This document shows positions 26,895 through 35,493 of a DNA stretch of 64,000 nt, in pieces. The translations under genes were made by a program, and so were the position numbers. Location of the stretch: NCBI GenBank assembly GCA_965203565.1, contig OZ241896.1:3472001-3536000 (forward strand). Direction: 5' to 3'. A model generated the notes under the pieces. That model saw only the letters and a list, made by a program, of their open reading frames with translations, made no database searches and had not been told where the DNA came from. Position 1 is the first letter of the stretch; every line of letters starts with the position of its first letter. The stretch is from JAAXGX01 sp965203565 (GTDB lineage: Bacteria > Acidobacteriota > Vicinamibacteria > Vicinamibacterales > UBA8438).

Positions 26895-26915
26895 ATAAGC
26901 GACCCCGCAGGAGTC

Positions 26916-27740
26916 ATGACGATCGCGCCGCTCGCGCTCTACGCCGCCGCCGCCGCCGCCTACGCGCTCCACTTCGCGCGGGGAAGCGACACCGCGGGAC
27001 GGTTCGCGACGCTGACGCTCGTCTGCGCGGCGCTGGCGCACACGTTCGTCATCGGGATGCAGACGACCGCGCTCGGCCATCTCCCGGTGGTCGGCACCAC
27101 CGGCGCCCTTTCGGCCTTCGTCTGCCTGCTGGCGCTGGCGTACCTGTACACCGAGACGATGACCGGCGAACGCGCGATGGGCGTCTTCATCGCGCCGGCG
27201 CTGGCGCTCCTGCAGACGATCCCGGCGGCGACGAACGCCGCCGCCGCCCGCCCGCCGGTGCTCGACAGCCCGTGGTTCGCCGTCCACGTGCTGTCGCTGC
27301 TGTTCGCCTACGCCAGCTTCGCCCTCGCCTGCGTGATCGGCGTCACTTACGTGCTCCTGTTCAAGGAGCTCAAGGCGAAGGACCTCGGCTTCTTCTACTC
27401 CCGTCTCCCGTCGCTGCGCGTCCTCGACGTCATGAACGGCCGGGCGGTCACGGTCGGGTGGCTGTTCCTGACGATCGGCCTCGGCGTCGGCGCCATCTGG
27501 CTGGCGCAGGTGCAGCCGGGCGCGATCGACCCGCGCGTGCAGGCGATGTCGCTGTTCGACCCGAAGATCTTCATCGTCCTCCTGATGTGGGGGGTGTACA
27601 CGTTCGAGCTGTACGCGCGGCGCGCCATCGGCTGGAGCGGCCGGCGGACCGCGGTGCTGTCGGCGGTCGGCTTCACCGTGGTGCTGCTCAACTTCGTGCC
27701 GATCGGCTACTTCGTCACGCGGAGCCACAACTTCTACTGA
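26916..27740 (+). CDS. ccsA: CcsA/HemX-like membrane protein of heme or cytochrome c assembly
   Basis: 274 residues with about eight membrane helices. The pattern follows CcsA/HemX: HVLSLLFAYASFALACVIGV with the conserved His, then a central loop (KAKDLGFFYSRLPSLRVLD), then the segment where CcsA has a Trp-rich heme-handling motif. Here that segment reads QPGAIDPRVQAMSLFDPKIF and lacks the WGxxWxWDPKE core, so a HemX-type role next to HemA is more likely than full cytochrome c assembly. A GGAG lies 3 bases before the ATG. It is 2 bases from hemA. Confidence 0.8.
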   Translation: MTIAPLALYAAAAAAYALHFARGSDTAGRFATLTLVCAALAHTFVIGMQTTALGHLPVVGTTGALSAFVCLLALAYLYTETMTGERAMGVFIAPALALLQTIPAATNAAAARPPVLDSPWFAVHVLSLLFAYASFALACVIGVTYVLLFKELKAKDLGFFYSRLPSLRVLDVMNGRAVTVGWLFLTIGLGVGAIWLAQVQPGAIDPRVQAMSLFDPKIFIVLLMWGVYTFELYARRAIGWSGRRTAVLSAVGFTVVLLNFVPIGYFVTRSHNFY

Positions 27741-27742
27741 CG

Positions 27743-29086
27743 ATGAACCTGCTGCTGCTCGGCGCGAGCCATCACGGCACGCCGATCGCACTGCGCGAGC
27801 GGCTCGACTTCACGCGCCGCGGCGCGCCCGACGCGCTCGCCGAGCTGGCCCGGCTGCCGGGTCTGCACGAGGCGGTCGTCCTCTCGACGTGCAACCGCGC
27901 CGAGATCTACGCCGTCTGCGACGATCCGGCGCGGGCCGGCCGGACGCTGACGTCGTTCATGAGCGCGTTCCACGACGTCCCGGAGCCGGTGATCGCGCCC
28001 CACCTGTACATCCGGACCGACGCGGGCGCGGCCCGTCACCTGTTCCGCGTGGCGGCCGGCCTCGACTCGCTGGTGGTGGGCGAGCCGCAGATACTCGGAC
28101 AGGTCAAGGAAGCGTTCACGATCGCGTCGGAGCGGCGCTGCACCGGGGTCTTCCTGAACCGGCTGTTCCACTGGTCGTTCGGGACCGGCAAGCAGATCCG
28201 GTCCGAGACCGGCCTGGGCGAGGGGGCGGTCTCGGTCGCCTTCGCGTCGATCGCGCTCGCGCGCAAGATCTTCGGCAAGCTCGCCGGACTGCGGGCGCTC
28301 CTGGTCGGCGCGGGCGAGATGGCCGAGCTGACGGCGACCCACTTGCGGTCCCATCAGGTGCTGAGCATCGGCGTGGCGAACCGCACCGCCTCGCACGCCG
28401 CGGCGCTGGCGGCGAGCGTCGGGGGCGAGGTGGCGCCGTGGGAGCGGCTCGGCCGGGAGCTGACCGCCTGTGACATCGTGGTGACGGCGACCGGGTCCGC
28501 CGCGCCGATCGTCACCCGCGCCGAGATCGAGGCGGCCATGAAGCCGCGGCGCGACCGGCCGCTGTTCATCATCGATCTCGGCGTCCCGCGCGACGTCGAC
28601 CCGGCGTCGGGCGAGATCGAGCAGGTCTTCCTGTACAACATCGACGACCTGCGTTCTATCGTGCAGGAGAACCTAGCGCGGCGGCAGGCGCGGATCGACC
28701 GGGCGGAGACGATGGTCTCCGCCGAAGTGGACAGGTTCATGGCCTGGCTCCGGTCGCGCGCCGCCACGCCGACCGTCGTCGCGCTCCGCGAGCGGTTCGA
28801 GGCGGTGCGCCGGGCGGAGCTGGCGCGTCTGGAGCCGAAGCTGGCCGGCCTGCCCCCGGCGGCGCGGGCCCGCGTCGAGGAGGTGACCCGGCTGCTGGTC
28901 GAGAAGCTGCTGTCCGCCCCCACCGCGCAGCTCAAGGCGACCGCCGACGAAGAAACGGTCGCGGCGTACGCGGAGGCGCTGAACCACCTGTTCGATCTCT
29001 CGGACCCGGCGCGCGGCGCGGCGGCGGCCGTGCGCGGCCGCGCCGCCGGACCGGTGGCGGCGGCGGCGAGAGGCCGCGCCCGTTGA
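27743..29086 (+). CDS. hemA: Glutamyl-tRNA reductase
   Basis: 447 residues. The nucleophile Cys50 is in VVLSTCNRAEIY, the substrate segment GLDSLVVGEPQILGQVKEAF follows, and the NADPH site is LLVGAGEMAELTATHL. FIIDLGVPRDVDP and the dimerisation helices near the end complete the enzyme. It reduces Glu-tRNA to glutamate-1-semialdehyde, the first step of the C5 heme pathway. The last 40 residues are Ala/Arg-rich. Its stop overlaps the TTG start of hemC (TTGA). Confidence 0.95.
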   Translation: MNLLLLGASHHGTPIALRERLDFTRRGAPDALAELARLPGLHEAVVLSTCNRAEIYAVCDDPARAGRTLTSFMSAFHDVPEPVIAPHLYIRTDAGAARHLFRVAAGLDSLVVGEPQILGQVKEAFTIASERRCTGVFLNRLFHWSFGTGKQIRSETGLGEGAVSVAFASIALARKIFGKLAGLRALLVGAGEMAELTATHLRSHQVLSIGVANRTASHAAALAASVGGEVAPWERLGRELTACDIVVTATGSAAPIVTRAEIEAAMKPRRDRPLFIIDLGVPRDVDPASGEIEQVFLYNIDDLRSIVQENLARRQARIDRAETMVSAEVDRFMAWLRSRAATPTVVALRERFEAVRRAELARLEPKLAGLPPAARARVEEVTRLLVEKLLSAPTAQLKATADEETVAAYAEALNHLFDLSDPARGAAAAVRGRAAGPVAAAARGRAR

Positions 29087-30054
29087 CGGCGTTGCGGATC
29101 GGGACGCGGGGCAGCCCGCTGGCGCTCTGGCAGGCGCGCGCCGCGGGACAGGCGATAGAGCAGGCGGGCGGCCCGGCGTGCGAGCCGGTCGTCATCCGGA
29201 CGACCGGCGACCGCCTGGCGACGCGCGCCCTCGCCGAGATCGGCGGCAAGCGGCTGTTCGTCAAGGAGATCGAAGAGGCGCTGCTCCGGGGGACGGTCGA
29301 CCTGGCCGTCCACAGCGCCAAGGACCTCCCGGCGGAGCTCCCGCCCGGTCTGACGATCGGCGCGACCCTGCCGCGCGCCGACCCGCGCGACGCCCTGGCG
29401 CTGGCCGCGCGGGACGCAGGTCCCGCCGCCGCCGCGCAGCCCGGCGGCGCCGCCGGGCTGCTGGCGGCGCTCGGGCCGGCGCCGCGGATCGGGACCGGGA
29501 GCGTCCGCCGGGTCGCCCAGTTGTCGCGGACGCTGCCGGCGGCGGCGTTCGCGCCGGTCCGCGGGAACGTCGAGACCCGTCTCCGGAAACTGGACGCCGG
29601 CGAGTACGATGCGCTGGTGCTGGCGGCGGCCGGAATGGTCCGGCTCGGCCTGGCCGGCCGGATCTCCGCCCGGCTGCCGGTGGACGACTGCATGCCGGCG
29701 CCCGGACAGGGGATCGTCGCGATCGAGATGCGGTCGGACGATCGTGCGGCGACCGCGGCGCTGGCCGCCGCCGGCGACCGCGGCGCGATGACCGCCTTCG
29801 CCGCGGAGCGGGCGCTGGTGCGCGGCCTCGGGGGCGACTGCCGGACGCCGATCGGCGCCGTCGCCACGCTCGACGGCGGCGCCCTGACGCTCGACGCCGT
29901 GGTCGCCTCGCCCGACGGCGCGCAACTCGTACGCCGGCGGGAACGGGGAAAGGCCGCCGACGCCGCCGCGATCGGCGCGCGGCTCGCGCGGCGGCTGATC
30001 GCAGACGGGGCGGCCGAGATCCTCGCTCCCTGCCGGAACCCGCACCCCGCATGA
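29083..30054 (+). CDS. hemC: Hydroxymethylbilane synthase
   Basis: 323 residues from a TTG start. RIGTRGSPLALWQARA opens the protein, KRLFVKEIEEALLRGTVDLA and HSAKDLP follow, and the dipyrromethane cofactor Cys is about residue 253 in GGDCRTPIGA. It joins four porphobilinogen units. The Ala-rich insert at residues 110-135 (AGPAAAAQPGGAAGLLAALG) is longer than usual. It overlaps both neighbours by four bases, showing translational coupling. Confidence 0.95.
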   Translation: MTALRIGTRGSPLALWQARAAGQAIEQAGGPACEPVVIRTTGDRLATRALAEIGGKRLFVKEIEEALLRGTVDLAVHSAKDLPAELPPGLTIGATLPRADPRDALALAARDAGPAAAAQPGGAAGLLAALGPAPRIGTGSVRRVAQLSRTLPAAAFAPVRGNVETRLRKLDAGEYDALVLAAAGMVRLGLAGRISARLPVDDCMPAPGQGIVAIEMRSDDRAATAALAAAGDRGAMTAFAAERALVRGLGGDCRTPIGAVATLDGGALTLDAVVASPDGAQLVRRRERGKAADAAAIGARLARRLIADGAAEILAPCRNPHPA

Positions 30055-31595
30055 CGGCCGGACGCGTCCACCTCGTCGGCGCCGGACCGGGCGACCCGGA
30101 TCTGATCAGCGTCCGCGGACTTCGGCGGCTGCGCGCGGCCGACGTCGTCGTGCACGACCACCGCGTGCATCCCCGGCAGTTGCGGCCGGTCCGTCCCGAC
30201 GCCGAACGGATAGACGTCGGGACGGCGCTGCCGCAGCCGCCAGGCCACGATGCGATCGGCCGGCTGCTGATGGAGAAGGCGCGCGAAGGGAAGACCGTGG
30301 TCCGGCTGAAGTGGGGCGACCCGCTGCTGTTCGACAGCGGCGGGCAGGAGGCCGCGCTGCTCCGCGAGCAGGGCGTCCCGTTCGAGATCGTGCCGGGGAT
30401 CCCCCACGTAGTCGGCGCCGCCGGCTGCGCCGGGATCCCGCTTACGGATCCGGACGCCGGCGACGCGCTGGTCGTCCTGCGCGGGCGCGAGGGACGGCCA
30501 GGCGGCGCGCCGGACGTGGACTGGGCGCGCGTGGCCGCGCTGGATAGCGCGGTGGTGAGCTGCGCCGGCGGCGTCCGGCTCCGGGCGATCATCGACGCGC
30601 TCCTCGCCCACGGGCGCCCGCACGACGAGCCGGCGGCGCTCGTCGTCCACGGCACGCTGGCGAGCCAGCGGACGATCCGCGGCGCGCTCGGCGCGCTGCA
30701 GCGGCGTGTCGGCGACGCGCCGCGCGGCGGATCGGCCGTGCTGGTCGTCGGACGCGCCGCCGGCCGGCCGCAGCTGCAGTGGTTCGAGATGCGTCCACTG
30801 TTCGGCAAGCGCGTGCTGGTCACCCGCCCGCGCGAGCAGGCCGCCGAACTGTGCGAGCGGCTGGCGGAGCTGGGCGCCGAGCCGATCGAGGCGCCGACGA
30901 TCCGGATCGCGCCGCCGGACGACTGGGGTCCGCTCGACGCGGCGTGCGCCGCGCCCGACGCGTTCGACTGGATCGTGTTCACGTCGGTGAACGGCGTCGA
31001 GGCGTTCATGCGGCGGCTGCTGGCCGGCCCGCGCGACGTCCGGAGCCTGGGCGGCGTCCGGCTCTGCGCGATCGGCCCGGCGACCGCCGGCCGGCTGCAT
31101 CGATACGGCCTCAAGGTCGACCTGACGCCGGCCGAGCATCGCGCGGAAGCGGTGTTCGACGCGCTGCGCGCCGCGGGCCCGCTGGCCGGGGCGCGGGTGC
31201 TGCTCCCCCGCGCCGACCTCGCGCGGGAGATGCTCGCGGCGGCGCTGCGCGACGCAGGGGCGGAGGTGACCGACGTGGCCGCCTACCGGACGGCGCTCGC
31301 CGGAGGCGGCGACGACGATCGCGGCGAGCGGCCGGACGTGCGCAAGCTGCTGCTCGACCGGCAGGTCGACGTCGTGACGTTCACGAGCGCGTCCACGGTC
31401 CGGAACTTCGTCACGATCCTCGGCGGGAAACCGGCGGTCGACCTGATCGGGACAACCACCGTCGCCTCGATCGGTCCGGTGACGGCCGAAGCGGCGGCGC
31501 GGCTCGGTATCGAGACCGCCATCATGCCGGCGACGTACACCGTTCCGGCGCTGGTCGACGCGATCGTCGATCATTTCGCGGGAGCACGACGATGA
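30051..31595 (+). CDS. Fused uroporphyrinogen-III methyltransferase and uroporphyrinogen-III synthase
   Basis: 514 residues. Residues 1-250 form an SUMT (CobA-type) methyltransferase with VHLVGAGPGDPDLISVRGLR and the motif LKWGDPLLFDSGGQEAALL. Residues 255-514 form a HemD domain (RVLVTRPREQAAELCERLAE, then VVTFTSASTVRNFVTILG). Together they make uroporphyrinogen III and can channel it to sirohydrochlorin/cobalamin. The methyltransferase half has a rather divergent middle (ALVVLRGREGRPGG where GHE-type residues are usual), so its activity is less sure. Start overlaps hemC by four bases. Confidence 0.9.
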   Translation: MTAGRVHLVGAGPGDPDLISVRGLRRLRAADVVVHDHRVHPRQLRPVRPDAERIDVGTALPQPPGHDAIGRLLMEKAREGKTVVRLKWGDPLLFDSGGQEAALLREQGVPFEIVPGIPHVVGAAGCAGIPLTDPDAGDALVVLRGREGRPGGAPDVDWARVAALDSAVVSCAGGVRLRAIIDALLAHGRPHDEPAALVVHGTLASQRTIRGALGALQRRVGDAPRGGSAVLVVGRAAGRPQLQWFEMRPLFGKRVLVTRPREQAAELCERLAELGAEPIEAPTIRIAPPDDWGPLDAACAAPDAFDWIVFTSVNGVEAFMRRLLAGPRDVRSLGGVRLCAIGPATAGRLHRYGLKVDLTPAEHRAEAVFDALRAAGPLAGARVLLPRADLAREMLAAALRDAGAEVTDVAAYRTALAGGGDDDRGERPDVRKLLLDRQVDVVTFTSASTVRNFVTILGGKPAVDLIGTTTVASIGPVTAEAAARLGIETAIMPATYTVPALVDAIVDHFAGARR

Positions 31596-32689
31596 CCACG
31601 ACCACGACCGGCCAGCCTGCGGCCCGGACCACGACGAACACCGCCCGCCGCCGGCCGCCCGAGGCCGCGGGCGGCGAGCGGCCGCCGTTGACCCGGCGCC
31701 CGCGGCGGCTCCGGCGCTCGCCGGCGCTGCGCAGTCTGGTGCGGGAGACGCGGCTGACGCCCGAGGCGCTGGTCTATCCGCTGTTCGTCCGCCCCGGCGC
31801 CGCCGTGCGCCGCGAGGTCGCCTCGATGCCCGGCGTCGCGCAGCTTTCGGTCGACGAAGCGGAGCGGGAAGCGGAGGCGGCGGCGCGGGAGGGGATAGGC
31901 GCCGTCCTGCTGTTCGGCCTGCCGGAAGGGAAAGACGAGACCGGCGCGGCGGCGTTCGACCCCGCCGCCCCGGTGCAGACCGCGGTCCGGACGTTCAAGC
32001 GGAACCTGCCGGACCTGCTGGTCATGACCGACGTCTGCCTGTGCGAGTACACCTCCCACGGCCACTGCGGCATCGTCGAGGGCGGCGAGATCGTCAACGA
32101 CGCGACGGTGACGCAGCTAGCGCGGGCGGCGGTGTCGCACGCCGAAGCAGGCGCCGACGTCGTCGCCCCGTCCGACATGATGGACGGCCGCGTCGGCGTC
32201 ATCCGCGAGGCGCTCGACGCCGCCGGCTTCACCGACGTCGCCATCCTGTCGTACGCCGCCAAGTACTGCTCGGCGTACTACGGACCATTCCGCGACGCGG
32301 CCGACTCCGCGCCGGCGTTCGGCGACCGCCGCACCCACCAGATGGACCCGGCGAACGTCGAGGAGGCGCTCCGCGAGGTCGAGCTCGACCTCGACGAGGG
32401 AGCCGACATGGTGATGGTGAAGCCGGCGCTCCACTACCTGGACGTCATCACACGGGTCAAGCAGGAGTTCGGCGTCCCGACCGCCGCCTACCACGTGAGC
32501 GGCGAGTACGCGATGCTGAAGGCCGCCGCGCGCAACGGCTGGATCGACGAGGAGCGCGCGATGCTGGAGTGCCTCACCGCCATCCGGCGGGCGGGCGCCG
32601 ACGTCGTCATTACTTATTACGCGCGCGAGGCGGCGCGCCTGCTCGCCACGACCGGCGCCGCGGCGCCGGTCGCGCCCACGGCGCCCTGA
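31592..32689 (+). CDS. hemB: Delta-aminolevulinic acid dehydratase (zinc type)
   Basis: 365 residues. The zinc-site cysteines stand in TDVCLCEYTSHGHCG, the two Schiff-base lysines in YAAKYCSAYYGPF and VMVKPALHYLDVI. The first 40 residues are an Arg/Thr/Pro-rich leader not needed for the fold. The enzyme condenses two aminolevulinate molecules to porphobilinogen. It overlaps the fusion gene by four bases and ends the heme cluster. No hemL is seen in the window. Confidence 0.95.
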   Translation: MTTTTTGQPAARTTTNTARRRPPEAAGGERPPLTRRPRRLRRSPALRSLVRETRLTPEALVYPLFVRPGAAVRREVASMPGVAQLSVDEAEREAEAAAREGIGAVLLFGLPEGKDETGAAAFDPAAPVQTAVRTFKRNLPDLLVMTDVCLCEYTSHGHCGIVEGGEIVNDATVTQLARAAVSHAEAGADVVAPSDMMDGRVGVIREALDAAGFTDVAILSYAAKYCSAYYGPFRDAADSAPAFGDRRTHQMDPANVEEALREVELDLDEGADMVMVKPALHYLDVITRVKQEFGVPTAAYHVSGEYAMLKAAARNGWIDEERAMLECLTAIRRAGADVVITYYAREAARLLATTGAAAPVAPTAP

Positions 32690-32761
32690 ACGCTGGACAG
32701 CGCGCCGTTCCCGCTGCAATAATCAGACGGAGGTCGGACCGGCATCGGGGGAAAGGCTCCC

Positions 32762-33118
32762 ATGCTCGATACGCACGCCATCGCTCGTTAGCTGATCGCC
32801 GCCGGCGTCGAGCCGCCCCACGCCGACGCCATCACCGACGCGGTTCGTCCGGCTGCGGAGTACAACGACGCCGATCTGGTGACGAACACCGACCTCGACT
32901 CCTGCGGCTTCGTGACGAAGACCTATCTCGACTCCCGCGGTTTCGTGACGAAGGCCTATCTCGACTCCTGCGGCTTCGTGACGAAAGCTGATCTCGACGC
33001 TCGCGGCTACGTGACGAAAGCCGATCTGGCCGCCCTGGAAGCCCGCCTGTACAAGTTCCTGCTCATGCAGGGACTCACGATCATCGGGTTGACGGTCGGG
33101 ATCACCCGTCTGCTGTGA
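32762..33118 (+). pseudogene. Small coiled-coil membrane protein (DUF1640-like), broken by an in-frame TAG
   Basis: From the ATG at 32762 the frame reads MLDTHAIAR, then TAG at 32789-32791, then LIAAGVEPPHADAITDAVRP in the same frame. That N-terminus is typical of small DUF1640/coiled-coil proteins (one helical LIxAG.....AxAIT motif). The middle consists of four 11-residue repeats (LDSCGFVTK type), followed by an amphipathic region and a C-terminal membrane helix (LLMQGLTIIGLTVGITRLL). Translation might restart at the GTG at 32879. It follows hemB by about 70 bases and has its own start region. Confidence 0.6.
32888..33019 (+). repeat. Four tandem 33-bp repeats
   Basis: Four near-identical units of 33 bases encode the 11-residue repeat ending FVTK (or YVTK). 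Units one and three are the most similar. A partial unit precedes and follows. They lie inside the DUF1640-like pseudogene and are of a kind that changes copy number by slippage. Confidence 0.75.
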
Positions 33119-33153
33119 CCGGCGGCGGGCCGGAGCCGGGCCCGCGGCGGCCG

Positions 33154-35406
33154 TCAGATGCCCAGCCGCCGCGCGCGGCGCCGGAACCCGGACAGGAGCC
33201 GCGTCAGGCCGCGCGTGAACCGTCCCGGACGGAAGCCGCGCCGCGCCAGACGCCGGTACGGACCCTGGAGGAGCGCGGCCAGCTCGCGCGTGAGCCGTTT
33301 CGCCGGCGCGTGCATGCAGGACAAGGCGAACGCCGCGAACGCCCGCTCGTCGGCCGGCGCCCCTTCCACGTGCGGCGCCAGCACCCGCGCGCGGGCGGCC
33401 TCGGCCAGGCGGCGGTCGCGCATGAGGCCGAGCATGCTCGTCGACCGGACCCGGTAGTAGTAGGTGGGATCCGGCAGCGATTCGATCCGCCGGCCCGCCC
33501 GGATCAACCGGTTGAACAGCTCCATGTCCTCCAGGGGGACACCGTGGAGCGCAGTGAAGCCGCCGACCGCTTCGAACGCGGCGCGCCGCACGAGGGCGCA
33601 GGCGTCGCCGGCCACGTTGTGGATCAGGTTCAGGTTGCGCGCGCCGCCGAGGAAGCGGATCGGGGCGCGGTGGGACGCCGGTTCGGTCCGCGGGTCGCCG
33701 TCGCCGGTGAAGCGCACGCTGGCGGTGGTGACGCAGTCGGCCTCCGAGAAACGGGCGGCGCGCATCAGACGAGACACGGCGTCCGGAAACAGGACGTTGT
33801 CGTCGTCGAGGAACAGGAGCCACTCGCCCCGCGCCGCCGCCGCCGCCGCGTTGCGCGCCGCCCCCAGGTACCGATTCTCCTGCCGGACCACGCGCCAGCC
33901 GCGCGCGTCGAACGCGGTCTCGATCGCGTCAACGGCCGCCTGCGCCTCGGCGCCTTCGCTGCCGTCGTCCACCAGCACCGCTTCTATCGCCGGGTAATCC
34001 TGGGCGATGACGCTGTCGACCGCCATGCGGACCAGGGCGGGCTGTTCGTGATGGACGATGCAGACCGTGACCGGCGGCGTCCCGCCGGCCGCGGCGCGAG
34101 ACTGCACGGCGAACCGGTCGGCCGCGGCCGCGAACGGCGCAGCCTGGGTGTGCCAGCGCGACCAGACGTCGAGAGACCGCGCGAAGTCCCAGCGGGGCCG
34201 GACCGCGCGCAGCGGCGCGCCGGCGAGCGCCGCGATCCGTTCCGCGAGAGCGTTCCGATCCGGCGCGACGAGGGCGCGGCCGCGGTCCTCCGGGGCGACG
34301 AGCTCCGGCGTCCCGCCGGTGTCGGCGGCCAGGAACGGAATGCCCGCCTGCAGGCACTCCATGACCGCGATGGAGGAGTTCTCCAGCAGCGACGGGATGA
34401 CCGCGAGCCGGCCCGGGCGTGACAGATAGGCCACCGCGTCGTCGGCCGCGGCGTCGGTGATCGTGCGGACCGCCGACGGCCACCGGCGCGTGCGGTCCCG
34501 GATCAGCGCCGGCCCGTCGAGCGCCACCGCCGCGCCGCCGAGGAACGTGACGCGCGACGGCGCCTGCCCGCGGCGCGCGAGCCGGTCGATCGCGTCGAGG
34601 AACAGCAGAAGCCCCTTGCGCGGCTCCAGCCGGCCGAAGAACACCACTTCCTCCAGCGGCGCGCCGGTATTCGCCGTGCGCCCGCCGTCCGCCGCCGGCG
34701 CCCGGTCCGGCGCCGGAAACAGGTTCGGCCAGACGAACGACCGCTCCGGCAGGGCGTACCCCGCCTCCCGCATCCATTGCAGGAGGTGCGCGCTGCCGCA
34801 GATCACCGTATCGGCCAGCTCGATGCTGCGGCGCTCCATGAACACCCAGACGAGCTGGCGCTCGGCCGACAGGAGCTGCTGGTTGCCCTCGGCATGCCAC
34901 AACGTCGGCGACGACCCCTTGACCACGAAATGGGTGTCGCCGAAGGCGACGCCGAGCGACTTGGCGAGGAGCGGGCCGTAGCCGATCCCGCGCCACTCGG
35001 AGACGTGCGCCAAGTCGAACGGCCGGTCGCGCCCGCGCAGCCAGTCGTAGAGCGCCCAGGTCGGCGCGGCGGCCCGCGCCAGCACGGTCATGTCGGCCGG
35101 GCGAGGCGCTATCGGCTCGAAGGCGACGCCCAGGCGGGCGTAACGCGCGCGGGTCTCGGCCATCAGCCGCGCGTCGGCGGCGTTGCCGTTGACGTAGGCG
35201 ATCGTGACGTCGTGGCCCCATTCGGCGAGCAGCCGCGCCGCGTGGTAGTAGGCGGTGCCGATCCCGCCGTTCTTGACCGGGCCGACGATGTCCGGCGTCG
35301 CGATGCAGATCCGCTTCGACGTCCCGGACCGGCCGCTCCCGTCGTCGGCGAGATCGGCGTCGAGGGTCGGGAAGGCGTCGGGCGACGACATGGCCGGCGG
35401 CGTCAT
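33154..35406 (-). CDS. Two-domain glycosyltransferase (GT4 + GT2)
   Basis: 750 residues. After a start shared with its paralogues (FPTLDADLADDG) comes KRICIATPDIVGPVKNGGIG, a GT4-type Rossmann start. The donor-site half contains VVFFGRLEPRKGLLLFLDAI and LLENSSIAVMECLQAGIPFL, the GT4 E-x7-E motif. A GT2 domain begins near residue 445 (VTVCIVHHEQP) with VLVDDGS, the metal motif LFLDDDNVLFPDA near 531, and the base region PLEDMELFNR. All GT2 residues are intact, unlike in two paralogues. It lacks the C-terminal module of the others. It is divergent from the sqd1 gene 88 bases away. Confidence 0.85.
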   Translation of the reverse strand: MTPPAMSSPDAFPTLDADLADDGSGRSGTSKRICIATPDIVGPVKNGGIGTAYYHAARLLAEWGHDVTIAYVNGNAADARLMAETRARYARLGVAFEPIAPRPADMTVLARAAAPTWALYDWLRGRDRPFDLAHVSEWRGIGYGPLLAKSLGVAFGDTHFVVKGSSPTLWHAEGNQQLLSAERQLVWVFMERRSIELADTVICGSAHLLQWMREAGYALPERSFVWPNLFPAPDRAPAADGGRTANTGAPLEEVVFFGRLEPRKGLLLFLDAIDRLARRGQAPSRVTFLGGAAVALDGPALIRDRTRRWPSAVRTITDAAADDAVAYLSRPGRLAVIPSLLENSSIAVMECLQAGIPFLAADTGGTPELVAPEDRGRALVAPDRNALAERIAALAGAPLRAVRPRWDFARSLDVWSRWHTQAAPFAAAADRFAVQSRAAAGGTPPVTVCIVHHEQPALVRMAVDSVIAQDYPAIEAVLVDDGSEGAEAQAAVDAIETAFDARGWRVVRQENRYLGAARNAAAAAARGEWLLFLDDDNVLFPDAVSRLMRAARFSEADCVTTASVRFTGDGDPRTEPASHRAPIRFLGGARNLNLIHNVAGDACALVRRAAFEAVGGFTALHGVPLEDMELFNRLIRAGRRIESLPDPTYYYRVRSTSMLGLMRDRRLAEAARARVLAPHVEGAPADERAFAAFALSCMHAPAKRLTRELAALLQGPYRRLARRGFRPGRFTRGLTRLLSGFRRRARRLGI

Positions 35407-35493
35407 TGTACCCGCGTACCCGCCGCGCGCCTGCTGCGGCCCGGCGCGAACCCGATTACAGTAGAATGAAGCGTCTTTCCAGAGCCAGCAGAC

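Noticed and set aside
28354..31574. Long open frames on the minus strand opposite the heme genes
   Set aside because: They are Arg/Pro/Ala-rich mirror frames caused by high GC content, with no family signature; the plus-strand heme genes are certain.
32789..32791. Idea that TAG codons in two genes mean stop-codon recoding
   Set aside because: Other intact genes here end with TAG, so it functions as a normal stop; ordinary nonsense mutation is simpler.
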